Below the pieces are notes generated by a model, which saw nothing but the letters and a program-made list of their open reading frames with translations, was not told the DNA's origin and did no database searches. Of a DNA stretch of 64,000 nucleotides, positions 1-12,140 are shown piece by piece. The DNA is taken from the NCBI GenBank assembly GCA_003024785.1, contig PUQB01000052.1:248001-312000 (forward strand), written 5' to 3'. This DNA comes from Selaginella tamariscina. Lineage: Eukaryota; Streptophyta; Lycopodiopsida; Selaginellales; Selaginellaceae. Both the position numbers and the translations under genes were made by a program. The first letter of the stretch is position 1. Every line of letters begins with the position of its first letter.

Positions 1-1749
1 CCATGCTGAGCTGCAAAAGTGTCATCCATGAAACATGCATTTGCACCAGTGTCTAACAGGGCAAACTCCTTGAGCTCTCGATTATTGAGGCGAATGTGTA
101 CAGGAAACTTGAGTGATGGAATGGTATGAGCAGCACCAATGGAGCCTGCACCTACGTCCAACTTCGCGGCTCCTAGACGAAGTGGACATTGAAGTTTTCC
201 GACTGAACTTCAGCTTCGGCTTCACGCGTCTTGAACTTCTGGCTTTATTAGGACATTCCGCCACCTTGTGTCCTGCTGCACCACAATACAAGCATAGGTT
301 CTCACCCGACGTTGCTTCTCAGCAGTTGAAAGTGGGCCACGCTTGGATTGTTAACCTCCATAGGAACTGCTCCAGAAGGTGTCGTAGGAACATGTGCTAC
401 GGCTACAGGATTCGTTGGCAGGAACTGCTGACGGAATTTTTCCTGACGGCGCTCGAACAAACGGTTGTCGCAGCGAACGGCCTGTTGCATGATCTCCGCT
501 AACGTTTGAGCATCCGGTAATGTAAGGAGAAGGTCCTTCACATCATCCCTCAGCCCAAAACGAAAGTTCGATCAAGCAGTCTCGTCCCATGGAATGTTTG
601 TGCACAATTGCTGGAATTCATGCATAAACGAAGCTGGTCTGGATCCTTGTGTGAGCCTCCGTAACTTGTGCATGCAGAACGGTACTTATCAGGATCTCCA
701 AAACAGGCTTCAAAGGCAGCCACGAAACCTTCAAAGTCCCATCAATGGGTCGTCACGCTCCAGCAAGGGAGCAACCCAAGCTCGTGGAGATCCACTTAGT
801 AAGGATGCCAAAAGGCCAACCTTTTGTGCATCCGTCGAGTAGCGGCGTGGTTGCATGCGGATCAAGAGCCGAATCTGATTCAGGAAACCTTGGAAATCGG
901 CACGGTTGCCACTGAACTTCTCTGGCATGCTGATCTTCGGCTCCGGAGAAAAGTTCGATGAAGAAGGAACCACATGCCTGAGAGAGAGCCTGCGCAGCAG
1001 CCTTGGAGGATGCATCAGCAGCTGCATGTGCCGCATGGGTGGAGCCTTGCAATCGGTGACCACTTGGCGCAAAGTGGCCAGCTCATGAAGCAACATTTGG
1101 TGCTCGCGTTGAAGTGCTCAAAATCAGCCATGATCTTATGAAAGAAAGAAAGGAGAAAAACGAAGGAAAAGAATCAAGGAAAAAAAAGTAGCTAGGAAAC
1201 GAAGAGCTATGAAAGCAGTTACTATCAAACTGTCAAGCCACGATCCAGGAACCAGGAAACGAGTAGGATTCCGGAACAGGAAGGCTTGACTCAGGAACAG
1301 GACAGATCAGGAGCAGGACAGGAAGATAGGATCAGGAACAAGATAGGAACTAGACAGGATCCAAGAGCAAGACAGGAGCAGGAGGCAAAGAGTAAGACAA
1401 GACAAGAACAAGACAAGACAAAGCAAGGAACAAGAATAATCGTAGAATGACTGGTGTTGATAGTAACTGATTATACAACAATTAGGTCGGAGCTTTATGC
1501 TCACAACTCCAAAGCTAATCTAGTCATGAGTCTAATCTAGTCATGAGCTAAGAATAGTGTCCCTTATCCCTAGGCATATCCTGTAGCATATCCTATAGGC
1601 ATATCTTATAGGAATATCCTATAGGTATATCCTATAGGAAATCCTGCAGGCATATCCTGTAACCCGTATCCTGTATCCGAAATCCTGCATCCTGTATCCT
1701 GTATCCGGAAACCTGTATCCTGCACTGTATCCTGTATCGGGTTGTGACA
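1..1749 (-). mobile_element. Ty3/Gypsy LTR retrotransposon fragment (broken): LTR/leader, gag, start of protease
   Basis: On the minus strand, from right to left, there is a probable LTR and leader, then a gag region at about 1130-300 with the conserved capsid stretch around PEKFSGNRADFQGFLNQ. A CCHC zinc knuckle (CGAAGHKVAEC) follows near 290-240, and a retropepsin-type LDTGA motif lies near 60-40. This order is that of Ty3/Gypsy (Metaviridae) gag-pro. The rest of pol lies beyond the left edge. The outer end is probably near 1749, where the minus strand begins TGTCACAAC, but with only one end in view neither the LTR length nor a target duplication can be confirmed. The reading frame is broken in several places, so this is a fossil copy. 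Age cannot be estimated without the second LTR. Confidence 0.8.
1560..1740. repeat. short degenerate tandem repeat inside the LTR/leader region
   Basis: Variants of the phrase CATATCCTATAGG and then CCTGTATCCTG recur many times with unit lengths of about 8-15 bases. The array lies between the probable outer LTR end and the gag start, so it is read as part of the LTR. A neighbouring stretch, 1255-1440, is built from purine-rich phrases such as CAGGAACAGGACAG. Nothing coding is seen in either. Confidence 0.6.
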
Positions 1750-1789
1750 AGAGTAACTAATAATGTATCTTGCATTTTCATAATGTTAT

Positions 1790-4440
1790 TAGTGCTGCAT
1801 CATAAGTGACAATTTGTAACTACATAATGTTATAAATAACATAATATAATTTTTAAGAGTGCAAAACACATCCTAACCTCTTAAATAATATGTCTAAGAC
1901 TATTAATGATGTGTTTTTTCATCTCCACTCGTTGTAATCCCCATATAATGTATTATGAGTCTATTATGGATCGATATGCCACATTAATTGTGCATGTAAG
2001 TATGGCACATTAATCATACATGTAAACTTAGTATGCACTTATAAAAAGTCACATGCAAAAATTTATAGAGTGTGTCACATTCAATCCTAAAATATATATA
2101 TATATATATAATATGCTAGACTTATATTAATAACATTTCAAAATAACCATGGCTAACATAAGCTATAGAATATATATATTTTTAAAATATGTAAATATTT
2201 ATTTTTAAAACCCGCTAAGTTTAGTTTTGAGTTGCTTTCCATGAGAATAGGCTAAATTTTTTACAAGATTTAAACTAAGTATTATATATATTTTAAAAAA
2301 ATAAATTATATTATGCAAGTTAAATATGTTTATAAATAAAATTTAATTAAAAATTACTTTTAATTTGTTTTTTTATATATGAAATATATGCAATTAAAGT
2401 GAAATGTCGGAATAGTTCACAATCTTTTTAAAACATTATTAATATTTATTAAACATTATTTAATTTAATTTTTTTTAAAAAAAATGAGCATATGCAAAGT
2501 GTCAAATAATTATAAAGAGATTAAGAAAAATCAATTGATAAGACATTAGGACAAAAGCAAGTTACATTAAATGCAAGTGCGTTCATAAAGACATTGCACA
2601 ATAGTGCCGCAATAGTGATGGCAATACATCTACATGGAATTCGTTATAGCATTTTAAACATAAATTAATGTAATTTAATGTTTAACTTAATAGCGGAAAT
2701 TAATATTAACATTAAATAGCATTGTTAATTTTAAATTTAAATAAAATATTTAAATAATTTAATCATAAAATTAAAATATAAATTTAATTAAGTAAAATAT
2801 ATCTAATCTAATATTATATACATTTTAATTAAATTTAACATATAATTTAAAAATAAAACATACACTCTCTTTCTAAATTTGAGATTACATAGGTAAAACT
2901 AGCCCCAAAATTAGTATATATTCTTTACATATAATAAAAATGTACATTATATGGATAATATAAAAACATTAACCTATAATATCAATATGCATACATTAAG
3001 TTTCGGTCCAATAAGCTTTCACTTCCAAATGTAAGAGTTTGTATGAATCAATCTATAAATGAAATACCTTCGGTAATTACAATTTGAGGATTTATTACTA
3101 TTGGCATCCACTTGCACTTGCAAATATAAATAAAAGATAGGTGTGTAAATTAATCATGTGGCAATTCGATCCACATGTAATGGTAATTATAGTTAAACTT
3201 GTGTTAACACATGACACTACCACTGCAACTCTAAAAACTTGTTATGTCATATCTTTTTCAACATATTATATTTCACTATACTTTTCTACACATTATTAAG
3301 TATAACCTTATTGAATTGGAATAAAATTCAATGGACACTTGTTTAATATTAAACAAATCAAAATTACCACTAAAAATTATTTGAACTTTGTGTGATTTAT
3401 TTGAATGATTGAAATGTTCATCTCGAACGGTTCAAATTGGTCACCTGACATTCTAGTGATATTTGGTATTGATTATAATTTAAATCACATCAAAATTAAA
3501 ATAAATTGTTTTGTGTAAGTAGGCTTATCACAAATTTTAAAGTAAATCATGTTTCCACATCGTTGATAATAATAACATGCAAATGCATTAACACATTTGA
3601 ATTAATACTGAAAGACGAGTTACATAAAGACAATAAACTAAACCTCTTTTATCAATTCAACATAAGAATGTTAATTTCTTCATATGCCTTAATGTGTGTG
3701 GTTGTGTAAAGGCAATGTATTCCAAATCTTTAAATGATGCTATTACAATATAAATTAGATATTCTAGTTATATTGTCATATACTGTAAAGTCATTTTAAA
3801 ATGTATAAATCATAATGAATATGTATATACATATTTTTTTTTTAATGTTACATGTGTTTAAATGTATATAAAATATATGTACATTAGTATTATATAGACC
3901 TCCTATTGTTTATAATGCCTTTTTAACTATAATCAGCTTAAATATTTTGATACTTCACCATTAATACTATCGTTATCACATCCAAATATGACAATTAAAG
4001 TGGCGTGGCTAATATTAAATTACAACAACTATAATGTAATATTGCTAAATAGTAAAGTGTATGTCTCTCTCTCTCTATATATATATATATTTATTATTTT
4101 AGGCATTATAACTATAGGAACATGTTATATATAGATATTAGTGTAGACATATATTACTTTGTTATATTTTCATTCCTCACATAGTTTAAGTATGTAGCAC
4201 ACAAGTTTATATTTTATAACATATAAGTGTGAAATATGAACCACAATAAAGTTGTGTCTATTTGCTAATACTCCCACCTTGCCACATAAGCATGAATATG
4301 CATTCCAATATTTTAAATATAAATTAAAATATGCTAAATGTGTCTACACCATATATGCTCCACATTTACAACTTTCATTAACATATAATATAAACATATA
4401 CATATAGACTCACATTTACAAATTTCATTGGCATATAATA
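1790..4440. repeat. AT-rich non-coding block, copy 1 of 3
   Basis: This stretch has no gene that I can support. It is an older copy of the AT-rich block that also lies at about 4440-7200 and 14040-19560. Landmarks shared with 16015-19400 include GTGACAATTTGTAACTACAT near 1805 and 16022, the phrase CGGTTCAAATTGGTCACCTG near 3428 (variant near 17639), and the microsatellite-flanked segment near 4070. Short reading frames such as 3506-3709 recur in a sister copy but are interrupted in the third, so they are not taken as genes. The block carries no GDSL gene at its right end, so it is probably a partial unit of the array. Confidence 0.7.
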
Positions 4441-7200
4441 AAATATACACACATATATAATGTTCACACACATACACGTGAATTGTGTACAGGTTTCATT
4501 ATTAAGATATTAAGGTAAAAGTAAATTAAGTTAAAAAACAACATTGCCTTTTATTAAGACATTGCAGAATAACAAGCAACACAACAACAAAGTGAATTTA
4601 AAGTTTTAAATTTTTTAATAAATTTTAGTATTAATTTTAAATATCTTGATTTTAGTTTTTAAATTAGCAGTGGATGTATATTCTAACATGAATTCCCACT
4701 ATTAATTTTTAAAATTATAATTAAAATATTAAATTTATAATTTATATAATTTACAAATAGAAAGATACACTCTTTGTAAGTTTTAGATTGCATGTAAAAA
4801 TAATTGTAGAATTATCATACTTTGATATTTTTACTTATTGTAATGGATCACACATAACATATCAAAATTGTTTAAAAAGTCATCAACTCATAATATGATA
4901 TACACGATTTCATATGATATGTAATACATGTGTTTATATGGGTTGGTTGAGGAGCCCTTTCAACGTTTCAAATGTGTCACACTTATGAACAATATTATCA
5001 TTGTGTGGTTATTTAGTATGGTTTAAATTAACATATGTACTTTTAGTTTGTTTCTTCTATATATGAATATATGCAAATAATGTGAACTGTCGGAATTGTT
5101 CACAATCTTTTAAAATTATTAGTATTTATTAAACATTATTTAATATAATTTTTAATAAATATGAACATGTCAAAGTGTCAAATAATTATAAAGAGATTAA
5201 GAGAAATCAACTGATAAACATTAGGGCAAAAGCGCTACATTAAAATGCAAGTGCATTCGTCAAGACATTGTACAATAGTGCATAGATGGCAATGTATCAC
5301 ATATAGAATTATCGTAACATTTCAAAATATAAATTAATGTTAACTTAATAGTGAAAATTTACATATCAACATGAAATAGCACTGTTAATTCTAAAATTTA
5401 AATAAAATTATTTAAATTAATTTAATCATTAATTAAAAATATAAATTTAATTAAGTATAGCATATCTAATCTAATGCATTAATATAACATTTTAAATCAA
5501 ATTTAACATATAATTTAGAAATAAAAACATACACTCTCTTTTTAAATTTGAGATTACACAGGTAAATAGCCCTAAAATTAGTATATATTAATATTCTTTA
5601 CACATATTATATGAATAATATAAAAACAATTAACCCATAATATAATATACATACCTTATGTTTTGGATCTAGTCACTTCCAAACTACTATGGGAGTTTGC
5701 ATGAATATTAATTTATAAATGAAATACTTTTAATATTGCAATTTTGACAATTTGTGGATGTTGACATCACCTGCACTTGCCAATATAGATAAAGATAGGT
5801 GTGTAAATTAATCATGTGACTAATCATAATTATAGTTAAACTTGTGTTAACACATGACACTACCACTACAAACTCTAAAAACTTGGTATGTCATATCTTT
5901 TTCACATATTATATTTTCACTATACTTTTCTACACATTATGAGTATAACCTTATTGAATTGGGAATAAAATTCAGTGGGACACTTGTTTAATATTAAACC
6001 CAAATCAAAATTACCATAAAAATTATTTGAACTTTGTGTGGTTTATTTGAATGATTGAAATGTTGATCTCGAACGGTTCAAATTAGTCACCTGACATTCT
6101 AATGATATTTGATACTGATTATAATTTAAATTACATCAAAATTAAGATATAATGTTTTGTGTAAGTAGATTTATCACAAATTTTTTAAAGTAAATACATG
6201 TTGTCCACATCATTGATAATAATAACATGCAAATGCATTAACACATTTGAATTAATTACTGAAAGACGAGTTATATAAAGACAATAAACTAAACCTCCTT
6301 TATCAATCCAACATAAGAATGTTAATTTCTTCATATTGCCTTATATGTGTGTGGTGTGTAAAGGCAATGTATTTTCAAATCTTTCAAATGATGCTTTTAC
6401 AATATAAATTAAAATATTTAATTGTATTGTCATATACTTGTAAAGTCATATTATAGACTTATAGTAAACTAAAATGTATAAATCATAATGAATACGTCTA
6501 TACATATAGTTTTTTTTTTTTTTTTAAAGTTACATGCATGCTCTAAAGACATGCTAATGTATATAAATATATATGTACATTAGTATTACATATTTATACA
6601 AACCTCCTATTGTTTACTAATGCATTTTTAACTATAATCAACCTACTTCACCATTAATATTATCTTTCACATCTCAAATCTAACAGTTAAAGGTGGCGTG
6701 GTTAATATTAAATTATAAGTAATATGTTAATAGTATAGTGTATGTGTGTGTATATATATATTATTTATTTATTTTAGGCATTATAACTATTAGGATTATG
6801 TTATATATAGGAATTAGTATAGACATACATTACTTTCTTATATTTTTATTTCTCACATAGTTTAATATGTAGCTCACAAGTTTATATATTTATAACATAC
6901 AAATGTGAAATATGAACCACAATAAAATTGGTCTATTTGCATAAAGCATGAATATGCATTAAATATTTTGAAAAGGTTGAGAATATATTTATAAATTAAA
7001 ATATGCTAGATGTGTCGACACCATATTCCTCACATTTACAACTTTCAGGCATACAATATAAACATATACATATAGACTTTATTACAGTTTGATTACTATT
7101 AAATTTGGTGTTAAAAGATATTTACATTTATGGATGATATTAAAATTTCATAAAAACATATATGTCTATAAAGTACACAAGGTCACCTTTTTATATGTAT
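4440..7200. repeat. AT-rich non-coding block, copy 2 of 3, upstream of GDSL copy 1
   Basis: The left part (about 4440-4990) matches 14080-14660, including GGTTGGTTGAGGAGCCCTTT at 4941 and 14589. The right part (about 5000-7200) matches 16590-19550 and leads straight into the first plus-strand GDSL copy. Relative to copy 3 it lacks the 1.9 kb at about 14660-16590. It also lacks the MITE found at 18000-18813, giving an intact empty site near 6470. Differences between the copies are mostly one- to few-base indels and scattered substitutions. No gene is seen. Confidence 0.7.
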
Positions 7201-7251
7201 ATATTAAGTTTGTATAAGGTATTTCTTTGTATTCACTTACAAACTTTGAAG

Positions 7252-8448
7252 ATGAAGTTATTACTACTCTTGTTCATCTTTGTGTATATAGCATTACAGT
7301 AAAAGAGTTAAAAAAGTCAAAGGAGTTGTTTCTTAGGAGATTCAATTTTTTTACGTGGGCAATAACTTTTACATCCCACACTCACCATCTCTCCTTTCGG
7401 CTCCATCTCCAAGTGCGACCATGAACCCTATGGGATGTTCGGAAGGATATCTCATCCCCGATTCATAACCCATGCGCTCGGTCTCCCTCTTTCTCTACCA
7501 TACCTTAAGCTCAAACAGAAGAATGACACTTCGTTACCACAGAGTATAAACATTGCTTCAGTGGGGAGTGGACTTCTTAACGATACTAATATCTTATTGG
7601 GTGTCGTACCTTTCCTAGGGCAGGTAAAGATTTTAAAGGAATTAGTACAAAATACCCAACGAAGACCTTGAAGATTGGGTGATCTTTATATCTTCTGGAG
7701 CAAACGACATTATTACGACATATAACTTCTTCGGGATTCCCACGAGATTGAACCAGATGGAAAAGGCATTCGAGCAAGCAATAAAGGACATATATGACAT
7801 GGGGTATCGAAAGGTGTTTTACTCTGGCGTGAGTGTGGTTGAGTGTACCCCGTATTGTGAGGAACATAAGCAATGGGGAATGCTCTTCTGCACACGGAAA
7901 CATGCGCATACAGATTAATAACTATGTCCAAAGCTTTATGGTAGATGTAGGAAAAAACATTACCAGGTCTCATAATGTCGTTTGGAGATGGTAGTTGGAA
8001 AAACGTACGACATGCTAGGCAGCCCTCAAGAGTATGGTTTTGAGGGACGTTGGACAACCTTGTTGCCCTCATTGTATCGGTTTGCCCTTTCCTGTGCCGT
8101 ACGATGCTGAACTTTGTGCGAACCCGTCTAAGCGCCTGTTCTGGATAATGTACATGGAACGGAACACACGTATAAGATTGTAAGTGATACATACCTATGG
8201 GGAGACAAGAACTATGTATATCCGTACAACATTATTGGGCTGGTGAATGCCCCTGTTATGACTAACCAAGTATTAATGATACGACTCACACTGGGATAAC
8301 ACCGGCTCCTACACCAAGTCCATCAACACCGGCTCCTACACCAAGTCCGTCAACTATGTCCACCGTTCCCAAGAAGAGTGGAGGGAACTACGCACAACCG
8401 TCCATAATCTTTGTTGTATTAGGGAATCCTTGGTGACTTATGGTGTAA
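7252..8448 (+). pseudogene. GDSL esterase/lipase, decayed copy (plus-strand subfamily, copy 1)
   Basis: This is a near-identical duplicate of the gene at 19598-20826, in the same order and orientation and also without introns. It keeps recognisable GDSL parts: the N-terminal hydrophobic signal (MKLLLLLF), the block-II phrase NIASVGSGLLN, block III with GANDI, the PAPTPSPST stalk repeat and the hydrophobic tail. The frame is broken repeatedly by small indels compared with the sister copy, for example in the run of T just after the expected catalytic GDS block near 7345. There is also a deletion of about 35 bases near 7437, which removes the segment after PYGM. A functional product is unlikely unless many of these are sequencing errors. 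The family hydrolyses ester bonds in lipids or cell-wall acyl groups. Confidence 0.85.
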
Positions 8449-9229
8449 TTTGTTTTCGTTGTTATATTTCTAATTTTGTGTTTTAAAATTTGCAAACCAC
8501 ACGAATACGCCATGTAATTTTAACTACTAGCAGAGCAATATAATATATTAGTGTCTCCGTAGTCCTTCAGTTAATAACACTCCCACTTTAGCGTTCGTCC
8601 TTTTAAGTAGTAAATGTTAATAATCTTTTAATATATGTACCAATATATATGCCATCGAGCTTAATCTGGGCACTTTTGTGTCTTTATGAATTGCTCTCAA
8701 AGCAAGCAAGTTCAACACAGACTTGTACTGCTCTCTCCTCTCACATGCTATTAGGATATGCATTAAACTCGTTAAGCCTTGAAGCCGTGTTGTGCAGGCG
8801 CAACAAGAAAGAGATGGGATGGACAAAGGATTCAGCAGCTGCTCTTGTCTGCTTTACACAGCCTCAACGAGGACAATCCAGGTACGAAAACAAGAGCTCC
8901 CAAATAGGCAACGTTCCAGCAGAAGACAGGATATTCTCAGACCTTCCCTAACAGAAGCGTCTCCCAGGATACAACAGCCACGAAGATGCGGAGTTTCAAA
9001 ATCTATATCGTCTGGTAAGAAGCAACAACGAGATACATGGACATGTGTGGTGAGGTTGAGCAAGCTAGCGACGTGTTCAAGCAAGAAACGTGTATTCCTG
9101 GACGACTGCATATGCCGGAATGGGCATCCCAAACAGGCTTACATCTCTTCCAGAGCAGTGTGTCATTCCGAACAATCACACACTGAGCGTTGCAATCTCT
9201 GTGTAGCATATACACGAGAGCATGAACAA
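8449..9229. other. GDSL 3' flank and sequence duplicated at about 20827-21640, no clear gene
   Basis: This segment directly follows the GDSL copy and is repeated with small indels after the second copy. Its base composition is higher in GC than the AT-rich blocks, and both strands show medium open stretches, which suggests decayed coding DNA. It may be the upstream part of the PPR relic that follows, but I could not find a convincing motif in it. Confidence 0.5.
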
Positions 9230-9660
9230 CACACAAGGGATCGTGTATGATAGCCACGCTACACGAGGGCAGGTAGACTTAGAGATGTTATTCAATGAGA
9301 TGGTGCTTACAAACACCAGCGAGTTTCACAGTAGAACTATCGACCTCGGACTTGACAAAAACTGATACGGTTTTACAGGCGGAGGTGCGGAGGGCTCTTC
9401 AGGTGTTCAATCGTCTTGGACATACGCACAGAATGGGGAAAGCCACAAGCTCTTCTGGAGGATGGGGAGTGTGCAGCCATGCAGGTCTGTTTATGATCTA
9501 TGACTGCGGAGAGGCAACCTGGTGCGTTTGGACGTGCTGGCCGTCTTGCTGAGGCTGAACACCTCATATCCAAGCTTGAAGGTGCTGCATGTACAAGTGA
9601 TAAACTCTTCCTACTCATCAACACACAAAGCAGCTGTTATGTCTGTGTCCTGAGACACCA
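9230..9660 (+). pseudogene. PPR-protein relic, plus-strand half (copy 1)
   Basis: In changing frames the plus strand reads typical pentatricopeptide (PPR, PLS-class) phrases. GQVDLEMLFNEM lies near 9270, SWTYAQNGES near 9415 and the end-of-array phrase GRAGRLAEAEHLISKLEG near 9525-9580. PPR proteins bind organellar RNA for editing or processing. The segment is duplicated at 21640-22075. No continuous frame remains, and the next 650 bases carry PPR phrases on the opposite strand, so this is a rearranged relic. The assignment rests on motif recognition only. Confidence 0.6.
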
Positions 9661-9719
9661 AAGCTACCTCTAGATTACTCCATTTCCTAACAAAGTCATC
9701 CAGACATGACTATCCCTCT

Positions 9720-10345
9720 TCCGGCATGACTACAAGCTGTAAGAATTACGTACATCATCTTCTTTGCTATAGCAAACACATGGGACGTGTCCCCGAGTGA
9801 GGTGTATCCACTATACTTCTTCTGTGGATGGAAAATGCGGCAACACGAGGAGGTGTATTCAGTTTGCTACCTCATCCAATAACTCTCTCTCCCATTTATA
9901 ACGCTCCTATACTTGCGCAAGCAAGCCTTGAGTGCAGTGACAAGTCTGGAAGACAGTCCATTAACTCCAAGGCCATCAAACTTTCCCCGTTCTCCACGTA
10001 TCCAAGCATTACAGAGTTCCATGATACGTTGTCAAACACACGTACTTGCTGTACATATCTATCAAAACACAAATACGTCTTTCTCAAACCCCTGGCCATC
10101 TCCTTCTCCATATCCGTTGGTATCCATTTGTAAACTCATCCGGTGCACAATTAAAACATCGAGAGCCAGTAGACACTCCCCCGTTTCCACGTATCCAAGC
10201 ATTAGAGAGTTCCATGCAACTGCACAATCCTCTCAAAAGAGGCCACATTTACTATACACAAACATGTACCCACACTCGACGCCTCACAGTCCATTTGTTC
10301 TATACGTGCACATATGCCTGTACGAGTCAGTGACTCTGTTCGACA
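9720..10345 (-). pseudogene. PPR-protein relic, minus-strand half (copy 1)
   Basis: Read from 10345 downward, the minus strand gives PPR phrases in order: YSKCG, WNSLMLGYVETGE, LIDMYSKY, VSWNSVMLGYVENGES and LKACASIGAL, spread over different frames. In an intact PLS-class PPR gene these precede a GRAGRLAEAE-type end, which here lies on the opposite strand at 9525-9580. The half-genes therefore face each other. The duplicate lies at 22110-22765, where LTACSHAGRG can also be read. It is broken by several frame changes and is unlikely to make protein. Confidence 0.7.
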
Positions 10346-12139
10346 AAAAAGCAATTAATTAGAATTAATTAAAATTAAGTTTTTTACTTATTATAATTCA
10401 GCTGACAAAGAATATTCTTGTCTCTTCTGTCAAATTTTTTTTTTACCTTTTTGGATTTTTTTATATTTTTTCTAATACAGTAAAAGTGAAGTTTATGAAA
10501 ATGGTGAACAATGACATTGATGTAAGTCAATATTATGTACTTAGGAACAATGCTTACTAATGTAAGTATTGTAATCAATACTATGGTTAAACACATTCTG
10601 AAAACTCTATTTCTTATAAAGAGATGTACAGCTTCAAGAGTTAAAAAGAAATTTGCTATAGCATCAAAAGAATATAACTCTTACATACATAAGAAATGGG
10701 AAATGGATTGCATAGCAAGTGGTATTGACCAGTTTGAGGGTTTCAAGAGCTAGACAAGAAGTAAGAGCAACTTAAACAAAACCTAGGGGTTGAGATGATC
10801 TACAAGGCCATCCAAAAAATATACGCTTTTTTAAACATGCTTATAATTTCATTTGTAATTTAATTATTAAAAATTGATCACTCACACCAGAATATCCAAT
10901 TATCCTTTATAAAATATAATAAAGAATATTCTATAATAAATTATTTGGTAATATGAAAGCAAATTTGCTTTCAAAACCATTGTTCAGCCACAAATTTAAT
11001 TATAATTGAATTCACTAGTACAAGTACATGGGTTCACTAAGATAAACACATATAAAGTGACTGAATCTTGTACAAATCTACGTCTTGAATTACTATGGTG
11101 AAATTTCCACATAAGTATATGTGTATCTACACAAACTAACACACACAAACACAAATATGTTTTAATATATCAATTCTTATTAGTAAATCCTGGCCTATGC
11201 CGTCTTTATTATAACGTATAAATAAGTTTAATATATATACCATAAACATATTCTTTTTTTGTTCCTTTTTGTGGAATTATCAATTAATATTTAACTTAAT
11301 ACAAAATTTAAAGTTCTACATAATATATTACAAAAAGTCTAATCTATAATAACAATAATAGTTTATAACCATTGAAAGCATGCCAATTTTTAAACCAAGA
11401 GTTTAATGGGATTACAAAGAATTTAATGATTATCATGTTGTTAATCTTGGTATAGGCCAGTAAACTAGTTGTTATCGATAATTGTGCAGCAGTACCGTAA
11501 TAAATGAAAGCTTTAATTCTAACATTATTTTCTTAAAAAGTAATTTTCTCCAATCAGCTTTTTATTTAGCATTTATTTTCAAGAAATTCATATGGTATTG
11601 TTAAATTTAATGAGTGTTATAAAGTAACCTACATATTTATGGTACTTACCTTACACGGTTACCTTACAGTGTGTATTTTAAAATGTAAATACTTTGGAAA
11701 TATTCTACACACTATTATACGAATGTAATATTCCTATTTAGACGTGTAATCATTTTTAATATTGCTTTTCTTTTTAATAACAATGGTAAGGGCACATGCG
11801 TAAGTATAGATATTATTGTAAATTGTAAATAAACACATCGTATTGGTAAGTTATATTAAAGTACACGAAACTTCTAGTTACATATGAGTTAAACTAATAT
11901 AAGAAAAAAAAAATAAAAAGCTTAATCTTATTAAAAAGGTGTTGTTAAATGCATATATTTGAATCCCTCATTGTATTATTTCAAACTTACTAAATTGTTT
12001 AATAAATTACCAGTTTATTAAATTTAACAAGTTGAACATGCTATATATGAATCAACTACCCACATTCTTTATAACAGAATATTTCTCAAATGTACAACTT
12101 AGGTCTATATTATGGTTAATTACATATTTAAATCGAGTG
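10346..12139. other. AT-rich spacer, no gene seen
   Basis: The first 400 bases (to about 10750) are duplicated after the second PPR relic at about 22765-23130. They contain short frames rich in Lys and Ile on both strands that match nothing I recognise. From about 10800 the sequence is single copy in this window and extremely AT-rich. A faint resemblance to 34870-34930 exists around 10950-11040. No exons of the Ca2+-ATPase N-terminus were found here. Confidence 0.5.
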
Positions 12140-12140
12140 T

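Noticed and set aside
3506-3709. A 67-residue frame that also appears at 17760-17999
   Set aside because: It lies in the duplicated AT-rich block. The intermediate copy near 6190-6390 breaks the frame, and the sequence has no recognisable motif, so shared descent of non-coding DNA explains it.
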